Counted from the stretch's first letter, positions 1 through 8,416 are shown. The stretch is 64,000 bases of DNA from Marinimicrococcus sp033875255 (GCA_033875255.1 JAWZSN010000010.1:100622-164621); one strand, 5' to 3'. Translations and numbers: made by a program. Notes: generated by a model not told the origin, from the letters alone.

Positions 1-242
1 GGGCGCGTGTCCGGGCAGGGCGCGCGCCCTTCCCGCTTCGGGGGCCGGCTCGCGGCACGGCCGCCGGGGCTGCCGAGCCCGTGGCAGGCGGGGCTGCTCT
101 GTACGGAACTCCTGCGAGCGGCACGGCAACCCGTCGTGACTCGCGTGCAGCCACCGGATGATTGCGGCGGCAGGTGGGGAAGCGGGGGGATTCGGCGCAA
201 TCGCGCGAGCACCCCCACCCCTCGGGCGGAGCCGCGCTGGCC
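1..242. other. non-coding left edge of window
   Basis: No convincing gene is seen here. The open frames on the plus strand are antisense shadows running into the repeat-protein gene that ends at 243. The stretch lies downstream of that gene and may hold its terminator, but no clear long-stem hairpin with a T-run is visible. Confidence 0.4.
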
Positions 243-2012
243 CTACCTGATCGTGACCGACGCCGAGTTGCCGATCGCCGCCGTGGTGGCGGAGAGCGCC
301 CCCAGGCCGGCGTCGTTCAGCGACAGCGAGACCGTTTGCATGGCGCTGTTGTTCTGGCCGAGCGCAAGGCCGCCGGTGCCCTCGAACGCGCCGGCGCCGA
401 GGCTGAGCGAATTGCCGATCGCCACGCCGGTGACGTCGAGGCTGGCGAGGTCGGCGACGCCGCCCAGGCTCAGCTCGACGTTCTGCGGCGAGGTGCTGAG
501 CTGGGTGATCTCCGGGGCAACGCCCGAGAGCGTGCCCTCGGCGTCGAGCGACAGCGAGTTGCCGATCGCCGCCAGCGTGAGCTCGCCGGCACCCATCCCG
601 TTGAGCTCGGCGATGTCGAGGGTGGCGGTCTGAGGGCCGTAGCTGCCCTGCTCGATGGCTCCGAGCTCGCCGAAGGCAAGATCGCCGCCGGCGGCGAGCG
701 AGAAGGAGTTACCGATCGCCACCACGGTGGCGGAAAGCCCGTCGACGCCGTCGATCCGGTCGAGCGCCATGGTGGCAGCGTGCCGGTTGCTGTTCTGCTG
801 CCCGAGAAGGCTGCGGTCGCTCAGCGCGACAGCGCCGCCGGAGGAAAGCGACAGGGAATTGCCGATCGCCGCCGCCGTGAGGTCGACCCTACCGTCGAGG
901 CCAAGCTCGGTCAGCTCCAGGCCGACGGACTGAAAGTGAAGGTTGACCTGCTCGATACCGCCATCGGCCGTGTCGAAGGCCAGCGCGCCGTCGCCCGAGA
1001 TCGACAGCGAATTGGCGATCGCGACCGTCGTGGTGGCCAGGTCGCCCAGCCCGTGGACCCGTACGAGCTCGACGAGCGAGCCTTGGTGGGCGGCGTTGAG
1101 CTGGCTGACCTCGTCGAGCTGGACGTCGCCGCCGGCGTCCAGCGTCGCCGAGTTGCCGATCGCCGCCGCCACGAGGGTGCCGTTAGCGGTCAGGAAGGAC
1201 CGCGACGCGACGCCGACCGGCGTGGGCGAGTCCGCCAGATCGCCGACGCCGTCGAGGCTGATCGCCGCTATCTGGCCGTAGCGGGAACTGTCCTGGGAGA
1301 GCCCGTCGAGAAAGAGGTCGCCGGTCGTCGCGGTCAGGGTCAGGGAGTTGCCGATCGCCGCCGCGGTCGCATCGAGAACGGCCCCGGCCTCGGTCGGCAG
1401 CACGGCTGGATCCTCGGCCTCGATGAAGGCGTCCTGCTCGCCCCTGTTGTTCTGGTAGACCGTGTCGAAGCCGTCGGCGGTGCCGATGGCGCCGGCGGTC
1501 AGCGAAGCCGAGTTGCCGATCGCAGCGGCCGAGAGGCTGCTCTCGAGCCCGCTCACGACCACCCGGTCCAGCGTGATGGAGGCGTCCTGCCCGGCAAAGA
1601 GGAGCTGCTCGACCGCGAGGTCGGTGATCTGCCCCTCACCGGTGCCGGAGAGGGTGTTGCCGATCGCCGCTGCGGTCAGGGCGACGCCGTCGGTGGCGCC
1701 GGCGCCGAGATCGACACCCAGCAGATCGATCGCGGCAAACTGCAACCCCCCTGGGCTGTTCTGGCTCAGATCGAGCGCGGCGCCGTCGTCCACGCGCTCG
1801 ACGTTGAACGCGGCGCTGTTGCCGATCGCGGCGGCAGTGGCCGCCAGGCTCAGGCCCCACAGATCCTCGAAGCCCAGCTCGGCGCGCTGCGCCGCCTGGC
1901 TCACCTGGTCCAGCACCACGACCTCGATGGCCTGTGCGCGGCTGGCCGCCATCGGCGCCGCCAGCGCTGCCGCCGACAGCGACAGCAGCAGGCGCTTCTT
2001 CATTCCGCTCAT
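243..2012 (-). CDS. exported AIGNS-repeat protein, copy 1
   Basis: 589 residues, no recognised family. The N-terminus (about residues 1-28) is a Sec-type signal peptide with KKR, a Leu/Ala-rich core and an AQA-like cleavage site. The rest is eleven units of about 50 residues. Each unit has a Q-x5-Q element followed by a short alternating hydrophobic strand (for example QNVELSL), then a second strand with the core AIGNS-x-S-L (one unit reads AIANS). No cysteine and no lysine occur after the signal peptide, and acidic residues dominate. The protein ends in an AIGNS strand without a membrane anchor or autotransporter barrel. The pattern suggests a secreted beta-solenoid or amyloid-like surface protein; this is inference. 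The ATG at 2012 is chosen because GGGAGGG lies 7 nt upstream. It is the last of four co-directional paralogs. Confidence 0.85.
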   Translation of the reverse strand: MSGMKKRLLLSLSAAALAAPMAASRAQAIEVVVLDQVSQAAQRAELGFEDLWGLSLAATAAAIGNSAAFNVERVDDGAALDLSQNSPGGLQFAAIDLLGVDLGAGATDGVALTAAAIGNTLSGTGEGQITDLAVEQLLFAGQDASITLDRVVVSGLESSLSAAAIGNSASLTAGAIGTADGFDTVYQNNRGEQDAFIEAEDPAVLPTEAGAVLDATAAAIGNSLTLTATTGDLFLDGLSQDSSRYGQIAAISLDGVGDLADSPTPVGVASRSFLTANGTLVAAAIGNSATLDAGGDVQLDEVSQLNAAHQGSLVELVRVHGLGDLATTTVAIANSLSISGDGALAFDTADGGIEQVNLHFQSVGLELTELGLDGRVDLTAAAIGNSLSLSSGGAVALSDRSLLGQQNSNRHAATMALDRIDGVDGLSATVVAIGNSFSLAAGGDLAFGELGAIEQGSYGPQTATLDIAELNGMGAGELTLAAIGNSLSLDAEGTLSGVAPEITQLSTSPQNVELSLGGVADLASLDVTGVAIGNSLSLGAGAFEGTGGLALGQNNSAMQTVSLSLNDAGLGALSATTAAIGNSASVTIR

Positions 2013-2034
2013 TCGTCCGCCCTCCCAGACGTTC

Positions 2035-2066
2035 CGGGAGGACCTTGGCGGCGCCTCCCTTCGATG
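2035..2066 (-). promoter_or_regulatory. conserved leader element of AIGNS copy 1
   Basis: A 32-bp block just upstream of the ribosome binding site of copy 1 is nearly identical (about four differences) to a block at the same place before copy 4 (8385-8416). In the transcript it contains GGGAGG and CCTCCC about 12 nt apart, so it can fold into a hairpin next to the start codon. A role in translation control is inference. Confidence 0.45.
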
Positions 2067-2413
2067 CGTGGCGCCGTGCCGTCATGGACGATTCCAATGA
2101 CGTCTGTGAATCGTGTCTTGGAGCCGTAGCGGGAGCCCGGCGGGTGCTCAAGGAGGACACCACGACCCCGGATTGCTTTTGCCGCCCATGCGTGCCTCGG
2201 GTACCCGGCCGCATCGGGAGGACCGTCGCGACGAGCATGACGAGGCCCCGTCGAGCCGGAAGGACACGCGAGGACTGCTTTCTCCTGTCCGTCCTTCCGG
2301 TCCCGGCGGAGGGACGCTTGCGGCGCTGCGTGGCCGGCGCGGCCCGGGGCGGATGGCGGGAGATGAGGGAAAGGGAGCGGGCGCAGCGCTCCCCTTCCTG
2401 CCGCCGAACGAGT
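2067..2413. other. hairpin-rich intergenic region between copies 1 and 2
   Basis: About 350 bp without a credible gene. Two inverted repeats are visible. The first has arms 2256-2265 (CCGGAAGGAC) and 2291-2300, perfect over 10 bp with a 25-nt loop. The second has arms 2373-2379 (GGGAGCG) and 2387-2393. Bases 2283-2330 resemble the leader region before copy 4 (GTCCGTCCTTCCG, then a GGAGG and CTTG), which could be a decayed leader left by a lost copy. Confidence 0.4.
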
Positions 2414-2443
2414 GCGGACGCCCGGGCGGGGCCAGGCGTCCGC
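2414..2443 (-). terminator. terminator-like hairpin after AIGNS copy 2
   Basis: Perfect 9-bp inverted repeat (GCGGACGCC / GGCGTCCGC) with a 12-nt loop, 10 nt beyond the stop codon of copy 2. No T-run follows, so it may be a weak terminator or an RNA 3'-end stabiliser. Confidence 0.5.
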
Positions 2444-2453
2444 GCGCGTGGCG

Positions 2454-4223
2454 TCAGCGGATGGTGACCGACGTCGAGTTGCCGATCGCCGCCGTGGTGG
2501 CGGAGAGCGCGCCCAGGCCGGCGTCGTTCAGCGACAGCGAGACCGTCTGCATGGCGTTGTTGGTCTGGCTGAGGGAAAGGCTGCCGGTGCCGTCGAACGC
2601 GCCGGCGCCGAGGCTGAGCGAGTTGCCGATCGCCACGCCGGTGACGTCGAGGCTGGCGAGGTCGCCCACGTTGTTCAGGCTCAGCTCGACGTTCTGCGGC
2701 GAGCTGCTGAGCTGGGTGATCGCCGGAGCAACGCCCGAGAGCGTGCCCTCGGCGTCGAGCGACAGCGAGTTGCCGATCGCCGCCAAAGTGACCTCGCCGG
2801 CCCCCATACCGTTGAGCTCGACAAGGCCCAGCGTGGCGGTCTGGGGCGCGTTGTTGACCTGGTCGATGGCGCCGTACCCGCCAAACGACAGGTCGCCGCC
2901 GGACGAGACCGAAAGCGAGTTGCCGATCGCCACCACCGTGGCGGAAAGCCCGTCGATGCCGTCGATGCCGTCGAGCGTGACGCCGGCAAGCTGGGGGCTG
3001 GTGGTCGTCTGCGTGATGAGGCTCTCATCGTTCAGCGCGAAGTCGCCGCCGGACGTGAGCGAGAGCGAGTTGGCGATCGCCGCCGCGGTCAGGTCGACGG
3101 CGCCGTCGAGGCCGAGATCGTCCAGCCCGATGGCGACCGACTGGGTGCCGTGGTTCTCCTGCTCGATGCCGCTTTCGATCTTGTCGAACACCAGGGCGCC
3201 GTCCGCCGAGATCGACAGGGAGTTGCCGATCGCCACCGCCGTGCCGTCCAGCGTGCCCAGGCCGTAGACATGGTCGAGGTCGAGGCTTGCGTTCTGCGCG
3301 ACGACACTGAGCTGCTCGACCTCGTCGAGCAGGATGTCGCCGGCGGCCTCGAGCGTCGCCGAGTTGCCGATCGCCGCCGCTACCAGCGTGCTGTCGAAGG
3401 TTTCAAAGGACGGTGCCGTGACGCCGACCGGCGTGGGCGGAACGACGAGATCGTTGACACCGTCGAGGACGAGCTCGGCCGACTGGCCGGAGCCCACATT
3501 GTTCTGGTCGAGCCCGTCGAGGAAGAGATCGCCGGTCGTCGCGGTCAGGGTCAGAGAGTTGCCGATCGCCGCCGCGGTCGCGTCGAGCACGGCCCCGGTC
3601 TCGGTCGGCAGGACGGCCAGATCCGCGATGTCGATGCCCGCGTCCTGGCCGGTGGTATTGGTCTGCAGGAGCGTGTCGAAGCCGTCGGCGGTGCCGATGG
3701 CACCGGCGGTGAGCGAGGCCGAGTTGCCGATGGCAGCCGCCGAGAGGCTGCTCTCGAGGCCGCTGACGACGACCTGGTCCAGCACGATGGCCGCACTTTG
3801 CCCTCTATGGACGCTCTGCGCGATAGCCAGCCCGGCGATCTGCCCCTCTCCGGTGCCCGAGAGCGTGTTGCCGATCGCCGCGGCGGTCAGGGCGATGCCG
3901 TCAGCGCCGCCGGCGCCGAGATCGATGTCATGCAGATCGATGTCGGCGAGCTGCGTGCTGGTCGGGTTGACCTGGTCCAGCTCGAGCGCGGCGACGTCGT
4001 CCACGCCCTCGACGTTGAACGCGGCGCTGTTGCCGATCGCGGCGGCGGTGGCCGCGAGGCTCTCGCCCCACAGGCCTTCGAAGCTCAGCTCGGCGCTCTG
4101 CGCCGCAAGATTGACCTGGTCGAGCACCACGACCTCGATGGCCTGTGCGCTGCCGGCTGCCATGGGTGCTGCCAGCGCCGCCGCAGACAGCGACAGCAGC
4201 AGGCGCTTCTTCAAACTGGACAT
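2454..4223 (-). CDS. exported AIGNS-repeat protein, copy 2
   Basis: 589 residues, the same length and architecture as copy 1 and its closest relative: a signal peptide (about 1-28, cut near GSAQA) and eleven Q-x5-Q plus AIGNS units. The mature part is remarkably poor in basic residues: I count one Lys and two Arg in roughly 560 residues, and no Cys, so the protein must be extremely acidic. Units 9 and 10 (GMGAGEVTLAAIGNS and the next) are almost identical to copy 1, which points to recent duplication or gene conversion. The frame stays open upstream to 4403, but the ATG at 4223 is chosen: it begins the signal peptide and has GGGAGG with the shared ACGGACG spacer in front. Secreted amyloid-like or solenoid structure is inference. 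Confidence 0.85.
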   Translation of the reverse strand: MSSLKKRLLLSLSAAALAAPMAAGSAQAIEVVVLDQVNLAAQSAELSFEGLWGESLAATAAAIGNSAAFNVEGVDDVAALELDQVNPTSTQLADIDLHDIDLGAGGADGIALTAAAIGNTLSGTGEGQIAGLAIAQSVHRGQSAAIVLDQVVVSGLESSLSAAAIGNSASLTAGAIGTADGFDTLLQTNTTGQDAGIDIADLAVLPTETGAVLDATAAAIGNSLTLTATTGDLFLDGLDQNNVGSGQSAELVLDGVNDLVVPPTPVGVTAPSFETFDSTLVAAAIGNSATLEAAGDILLDEVEQLSVVAQNASLDLDHVYGLGTLDGTAVAIGNSLSISADGALVFDKIESGIEQENHGTQSVAIGLDDLGLDGAVDLTAAAIANSLSLTSGGDFALNDESLITQTTTSPQLAGVTLDGIDGIDGLSATVVAIGNSLSVSSGGDLSFGGYGAIDQVNNAPQTATLGLVELNGMGAGEVTLAAIGNSLSLDAEGTLSGVAPAITQLSSSPQNVELSLNNVGDLASLDVTGVAIGNSLSLGAGAFDGTGSLSLSQTNNAMQTVSLSLNDAGLGALSATTAAIGNSTSVTIR

Positions 4224-4362
4224 GCGTCCGTCCTCCCAAAGGTTGCGCCAACGCGCCGGCAAAATCTGCCCACTGCCTGGCGTTCGTCCTGGCGTGCCCG
4301 AACGATGCCGTTTCGCAACTTGTGGGAGAATCTCGCCCAAAATGTACGCGTTAGACGTTGTT

Positions 4363-4378
4363 TCTATATCACCTGAAA
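4363..4378 (-). promoter_or_regulatory. shared upstream element of AIGNS copy 2
   Basis: In gene direction the 16 bases read TTTCAGGTGATATAGA. They match a block before copy 3 (6421-6436) at 13 of 16 positions, and both lie 139-140 bp upstream of the start codon. The DNA around them is AT-rich for this genome. A promoter or activator site common to the family is the likely meaning. Confidence 0.4.
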
Positions 4379-4433
4379 CGTGCAGTGGAATGACGATTGC
4401 CACGCATAAGGCGATATTTTTTCCCCGATGGCC

Positions 4434-4471
4434 GGGGAACGCACGTCCGGAAGGTGATGGCCGTACGCCCC
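4434..4471 (-). terminator. possible hairpin after AIGNS copy 3
   Basis: In the transcript GGGG-CGUACG can pair with CGUGCG-UU-CCCC (one G-U pair, a 2-nt bulge and a loop of about 16 nt), starting 11 nt after the stop codon of copy 3. An A-run rather than a U-run follows, so termination is uncertain. Confidence 0.25.
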
Positions 4472-4482
4472 CGCGGCCCGTC

Positions 4483-6282
4483 CTAGCGGATGGTGACCGA
4501 CGCCGTGTTGCCGATCGCCGCGGTGGTGGCGGAGAAGGCGCCCAGGCCGGAGGCGCTGGCCGTCAGCGAGACCGTCTGCAGGCCGCTATTGTCCTGCAAG
4601 ACGGAGAGCGTCCCGGTGCCCTCGAAGGCACCTGCCGAGAGGCTCAGCGAGTTGCCGATGGCAACGGCCGTGGCGTCGAGGCTGGCGAGCTCGCCGATTC
4701 CCTCGAGGCTCAGCTCGGCGCTCTGCGGCGCGTGCTTTCGCTGGCTGATCGCGGGCGCCACGCCCGAGAGCGCGCCTTCGGCCTCGATGGACAGGGAGTT
4801 GTCGATTGCCGCCAGCGTGATCTCGCCGGCTCCCGTACCGTTGAGTTCGGCGATGTCGAGCGTGGCGGTCTGCGCGTAGCCGCCCCACTGGGAGATCCCG
4901 GTGGCCTCTGACGCCGCATCCTCGCCCGCAGAGAGCGCGAGATCGCCGCCGGAGTCGAGCGAGAGGGAGTTGCCGATCGCGACCACGGTCGAGGTGAGGC
5001 CGTCGAGGCCGTCGAGCAGGACGCTGGAGCTCTGCGAGGCCTGGTTCCTCTGATCGACGATGCTGCCCAGGCTCAGCGCCACATCCCCGCCGGCCTCGAT
5101 CGACAGGGAGTTGCCGAGCGCTGCAGCCGTCACCGCGACGGCACCCTCCATGCCGAGATCGACCAGCTCGACAACGGCCGTCTGCGTACGCGAGGCTGCC
5201 TGCACGAGGCTGTTGCCGCCCGGCTCGATCGCCAGCACGTCACCGGCAGAGACCGACAACGAGTTGCCGATCGCCACCGAAGTGACGTCCAGATCACCCA
5301 GGCCGTAGACCTGGTCGAGCCTGGCGGTGGCGAGCTGCGAGGGAGACGCCGCCTGCTGGACGAGGGTTCCGAGCAGCACGGTGCCGTCGGCGCGGAGGCT
5401 CGCGGAGCTGCCGATCGCCGCCGCCACGAGGGTGCTGTCGAAGGACTCGAGGGACGGGGCGGCGACACCCACCGGCGTGGAGGAGCTGCCCGGCGCGTTG
5501 ATCTGCCCTAGTCCGACCGACGCCTCCTGCTTCCAGTTGTTCGTCTGGGTGAGATTGTCGAGGTAGAGATCGCCGGTGGTGGCGGTCAGGGTCAAAGAGT
5601 GGTTGAGCGCCACGGCGGTCGCGTCGAAGGTGGCGCCGGACGCGCCCGGCAGGACGGCCAGATCCGCGATGGCAATCGTCGCTGTCTGGTTGCCGAGCCC
5701 GCTCTGCGTGACCGTATCGAGCCCGTCGCCGGTGCCAATGGAACCCGCGGTGAGCGAGGCCGAGTTGCCGATGGCGGCGGCCGACAGGCTGCTCTCCAGC
5801 CCGCCGACGACGACCTCGTCCAGCGTGATGACCGACTCCTGGCCTACTCCCATCGCCCCGACGATCTGGTTGATCGCGAGGTCGGCGATTTGCCCCTCGC
5901 CGGTACCCGATAGGGTGTTGCCGATGGCAGCCGCCGTCAGGTCCAGACCCTCTGTGGTGCCGCCGGAAAGGTCGACGGTGCTCAGGGCGATCTCGGCCAG
6001 CTGCTGGTTGCCCGGGAACAGCATGCTGGACTGGTCGAGATCGAGCGCCGCGGCGTCGCCCTCGCCCTCGACGTTGAAGGCGGCGCTGTTGCCGATGGCG
6101 GCGGCCGTGGCAGCCAGGCCCTCGCCCCAGAGCCCGTCGAGATCGAGGGCGGCGCCCTGACCCGCGCTGGTGGACTGCTCGAGCACCACGATCTCGATCG
6201 CCTGCGCGCTCCCGGCCGCCATCGGCGCTGCCAGCGCCGCCGCCGGGAGCGACAGCAGCAGCCGTCTCTTCAAGCCAGTCAT
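4483..6282 (-). CDS. exported AIGNS-repeat protein, copy 3
   Basis: 599 residues with the same plan as its neighbours: signal peptide (KRRLLLSLPAAAL core, GSAQA end) and eleven repeat units. It pairs with copy 4 rather than with copies 1 and 2: both have GTGAGE where copies 1-2 have GMGAGE, and the ninth core reads AIDNS. Several cores have drifted (ALNHS in unit 4, AIGSS in unit 5, ALGNS in unit 7), so exact AIGNS is not absolutely required. The ATG at 6282 is chosen for the signal peptide and an upstream GGAGAACGGACGA ribosome-binding segment; the open frame upstream to 6354 has no such support. Function unknown; a surface or matrix protein is the best guess. Confidence 0.85.
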   Translation of the reverse strand: MTGLKRRLLLSLPAAALAAPMAAGSAQAIEIVVLEQSTSAGQGAALDLDGLWGEGLAATAAAIGNSAAFNVEGEGDAAALDLDQSSMLFPGNQQLAEIALSTVDLSGGTTEGLDLTAAAIGNTLSGTGEGQIADLAINQIVGAMGVGQESVITLDEVVVGGLESSLSAAAIGNSASLTAGSIGTGDGLDTVTQSGLGNQTATIAIADLAVLPGASGATFDATAVALNHSLTLTATTGDLYLDNLTQTNNWKQEASVGLGQINAPGSSSTPVGVAAPSLESFDSTLVAAAIGSSASLRADGTVLLGTLVQQAASPSQLATARLDQVYGLGDLDVTSVAIGNSLSVSAGDVLAIEPGGNSLVQAASRTQTAVVELVDLGMEGAVAVTAAALGNSLSIEAGGDVALSLGSIVDQRNQASQSSSVLLDGLDGLTSTVVAIGNSLSLDSGGDLALSAGEDAASEATGISQWGGYAQTATLDIAELNGTGAGEITLAAIDNSLSIEAEGALSGVAPAISQRKHAPQSAELSLEGIGELASLDATAVAIGNSLSLSAGAFEGTGTLSVLQDNSGLQTVSLTASASGLGAFSATTAAIGNTASVTIR

Positions 6283-6420
6283 TCGTCCGTTCTCCAGCCG
6301 GTTGTCCGAGCGCCTCGGTAACGCGGCGCATCGGCCCCCTCCCAACCGGAACACCCGGACGGCACTGCATGTCGCAGTATATTAGGAATTATTACCGCAT
6401 CGATCCGCGTTCGACGTCAC

Positions 6421-6436
6421 TCTGTGTCACCTTAAA
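6421..6436 (-). promoter_or_regulatory. shared upstream element of AIGNS copy 3
   Basis: In gene direction TTTAAGGTGACACAGA, a 13 of 16 match to the block before copy 2 at the same distance (139 bp) from the start codon. A weaker AAAAGGTA-containing segment sits about 145 bp before copy 4. It lies in an AT-rich pocket typical of a promoter. Confidence 0.4.
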
Positions 6437-6492
6437 GGGGCAAATATGTGACGATCAACACGAGGTAAGAGAATAATGTCGTGCCGCTGTGG

Positions 6493-6540
6493 CCGCAGGA
6501 GCGCGCGTCCGCATGGTGACGGACGCCTGCGCTCCTGCGG
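6493..6540 (-). terminator. strong hairpin after AIGNS copy 4
   Basis: Long inverted repeat: 12 bp (CCGCAGGAGCGC / GCGCTCCTGCGG) continuing into 6 bp (GCGTCC / GGACGC) with a 2-nt bulge and a 10-nt loop, beginning 7 nt after the stop codon of copy 4. No clear T-run follows. It should end or stabilise the transcript and separate copy 4 from copy 3. Confidence 0.6.
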
Positions 6541-6547
6541 CGCCGTC

Positions 6548-8362
6548 CTAGCGGATGCTCACCGACGCCGAGTTGCCGATCGCCGCGGTGGTGGCGGACA
6601 GCGCGCCCATGCCGGAATCCGTCATGGTCAGCGAGACCGTCTGCAGGCCGCCATTCTGCTGGATGGCGGTAAGCGTGCCGGTACCCTCGAAGGCGCCCGC
6701 CGAGAGGCTCAGCGAGTTGCCGATCGCCACGGCCGTGGCGTCGAGGCTGGCGAAGCCGCCCGAGCCGGCAAGGCTCAGCTCGGCGATCTGCGGCGCGAAG
6801 CTGGTCTGGTTGATGCTGGGCGTCACGCCGGAGAGCGTGCCTTCGGCCTCGATGGACAGGGAGTTGTCGATCGCCGCCAGCGTCACCTCGCCGGCTCCCG
6901 TGCCGTTGAGCTCGGTGAGGTCGAGGGTGGCGGTCTGCGAGAAGCCGCCCATCTGGAAGATCGCGTCGGGCCGGGGCGCCGCGTCGCCCTCATAGAGTGC
7001 CAGGTCGCCGCCGGAGGCGAGCGAGAGGGAGTTGCCGATCGCGACCACGGTCGCCCTCAGGCCATCGAGGCCCTCGACCCCGTCGAGCACGACGCTGGCG
7101 CTCTGATGGGTGATGTTCATCTGGTTGATGATGGAGCCCCGGCTCAGCGCCGCGTCCCCGCCGGCCTCGATCGACAGGGAGTTGCCGAGCGCTGCCGCTG
7201 TCACCGCGACCGCACCCTCCATGCCGAGATCGACCAGCTCGACAATGGCCGTCTGCGCACCCGAGGTGGTCTGCCCGAAGGTCTGGCTGCCCGGGTCGAT
7301 CGCCACCATGCCGCCGGCGTCGATCGACAGCGAGTTGCCGATCGCTACCGAGGTGACGTCCAGATCGCCCAGGCCGTAGACCTGGTCGAGCTCGATGGTG
7401 GCGAGCTGCGTGGACATGTTGTTCTGGGTGACGGCCGCGAGCAGCACGGTGCCCTCGGCACCGAGGCTCGCGGAGTTGCCGATCGCGGCCGCCACCAGGG
7501 TGCTGTCGAAGGATTCGTAGGACGGGGCGGCGACGCCGACAGGCGTGGAGGAGCTGCCCGGCACGTTGATCTGCCCGAGCCCGACCGAGGCCGTCTGGGC
7601 GCTGCTGGTCATCTGGAAGAGACTGTCGAGGTAGAGATCGCCGGTGGTCGCGCTCAGGGTCAGCGAGTTGTTGAGCGCCGCGGCGGTCGCGTCGAAACGC
7701 GCATCGGCCGCGTCCGGCAGGATCGCCAGGTCCGCGATGTCGATCGTCGCCGTCTGCCCGCCAATGGTGCTCTGCGTGACCTTGTCGAGCCCGTCGCCGG
7801 TGCCGATGGCGCCCGCGGTCAGCGAGGCCGAGTTGCCGATGGCGGCGGCCGAGAGGCTGCTCTCCAGCCCGCCGACGACGACCTCGTCCAGCGTGATCAC
7901 CGAGCTCTGGGCGACCGGGAAGCCTGAGGCGAAATGGTTGATCGCGAGGTCGGTGATCTGCCCCTCGCCGGTGCCCGAAAGGGTGTTGCCGATGGCTGCC
8001 GCGGTAAGGTCCAGGCCCTCGGTGGTGCCGGCGGCTAGGTCGACGTCGCTCACGACGATCTGGGCCAGCTGCTGGCTGCCCGAGCTCAGCTGGCTGAACT
8101 GCTCGAGATCGAGTGCCGCGGCGTCGCCCTCGCCCTCGACGTTGAAGGCGGCGCTGTTGCCGATGGCCGCGGCGGTCGCAGCCAGGCTCTCGCCCCACAG
8201 GTCGTCGAAGCTCAGCTCCGCGTTCTGAGCTGCCTTGTTCACCTGCTCGAGCACCACCACCTCGATGGCATGCACGCTGCCGGCCGCCATGGGTGCTGCC
8301 AGCGCCGCCGCCGACAGCGACAGCAGCAGCCGCTTTTTCAACCGCTTTTTCAACACGGTCAT
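6548..8362 (-). CDS. exported AIGNS-repeat protein, copy 4
   Basis: 604 residues, the longest of the four and the first in gene direction. The signal peptide carries an extra KKRLKKR basic stretch before the hydrophobic core and ends near GSVHA. Eleven repeat units follow, closest to copy 3 (shared GTGAGE, AIDNS in unit 9, ALGNS in unit 7). Unit 4 reads ALNNS. The last unit closes with AIGNSASVSIR at the extreme C-terminus, as in the other copies, so the terminal strand is probably structural. The ATG at 8362 is preceded by GGAAGGACGGACG; frame upstream to 8422 is open but unsupported. No secretion-channel or chaperone gene of the CsgG or HfaB type is adjacent, so how the family reaches the surface is not shown here. 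Confidence 0.85.
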   Translation of the reverse strand: MTVLKKRLKKRLLLSLSAAALAAPMAAGSVHAIEVVVLEQVNKAAQNAELSFDDLWGESLAATAAAIGNSAAFNVEGEGDAAALDLEQFSQLSSGSQQLAQIVVSDVDLAAGTTEGLDLTAAAIGNTLSGTGEGQITDLAINHFASGFPVAQSSVITLDEVVVGGLESSLSAAAIGNSASLTAGAIGTGDGLDKVTQSTIGGQTATIDIADLAILPDAADARFDATAAALNNSLTLSATTGDLYLDSLFQMTSSAQTASVGLGQINVPGSSSTPVGVAAPSYESFDSTLVAAAIGNSASLGAEGTVLLAAVTQNNMSTQLATIELDQVYGLGDLDVTSVAIGNSLSIDAGGMVAIDPGSQTFGQTTSGAQTAIVELVDLGMEGAVAVTAAALGNSLSIEAGGDAALSRGSIINQMNITHQSASVVLDGVEGLDGLRATVVAIGNSLSLASGGDLALYEGDAAPRPDAIFQMGGFSQTATLDLTELNGTGAGEVTLAAIDNSLSIEAEGTLSGVTPSINQTSFAPQIAELSLAGSGGFASLDATAVAIGNSLSLSAGAFEGTGTLTAIQQNGGLQTVSLTMTDSGMGALSATTAAIGNSASVSIR

Positions 8363-8384
8363 CCGTCCGTCCTTCCGAGACTCT

Positions 8385-8416
8385 CGGGAGGAGCTTGCCG
8401 GCACCTCCCTTCGATG
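8385..8416 (-). promoter_or_regulatory. conserved leader element of AIGNS copy 4
   Basis: Counterpart of 2035-2066: the same GGGAGG ... CCTCCC inverted repeat placed about 22 nt before the start codon, with flanking CATCGAA also conserved. Conservation of non-coding DNA between the outermost gene copies argues for function or for recent block duplication. Confidence 0.45.

Noticed and set aside
162..8228. Long plus-strand open frames opposite the AIGNS genes (up to about 655 residues, with recurring VADRRR, LPIAAAV or GERVADR patterns)
   Set aside because: They are antisense mirrors of the repeat codons in a GC-rich genome. They lack signal peptides and ribosome binding sites, while the minus-strand frames have both in all four copies.
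243..8362. Curli (CsgA), RTX toxin or autotransporter identity for the AIGNS proteins
   Set aside because: The curlin repeat spacing, the GGxGxDxxx calcium nonapeptide and a C-terminal barrel are all absent. The resemblance is only in general beta-repeat character.
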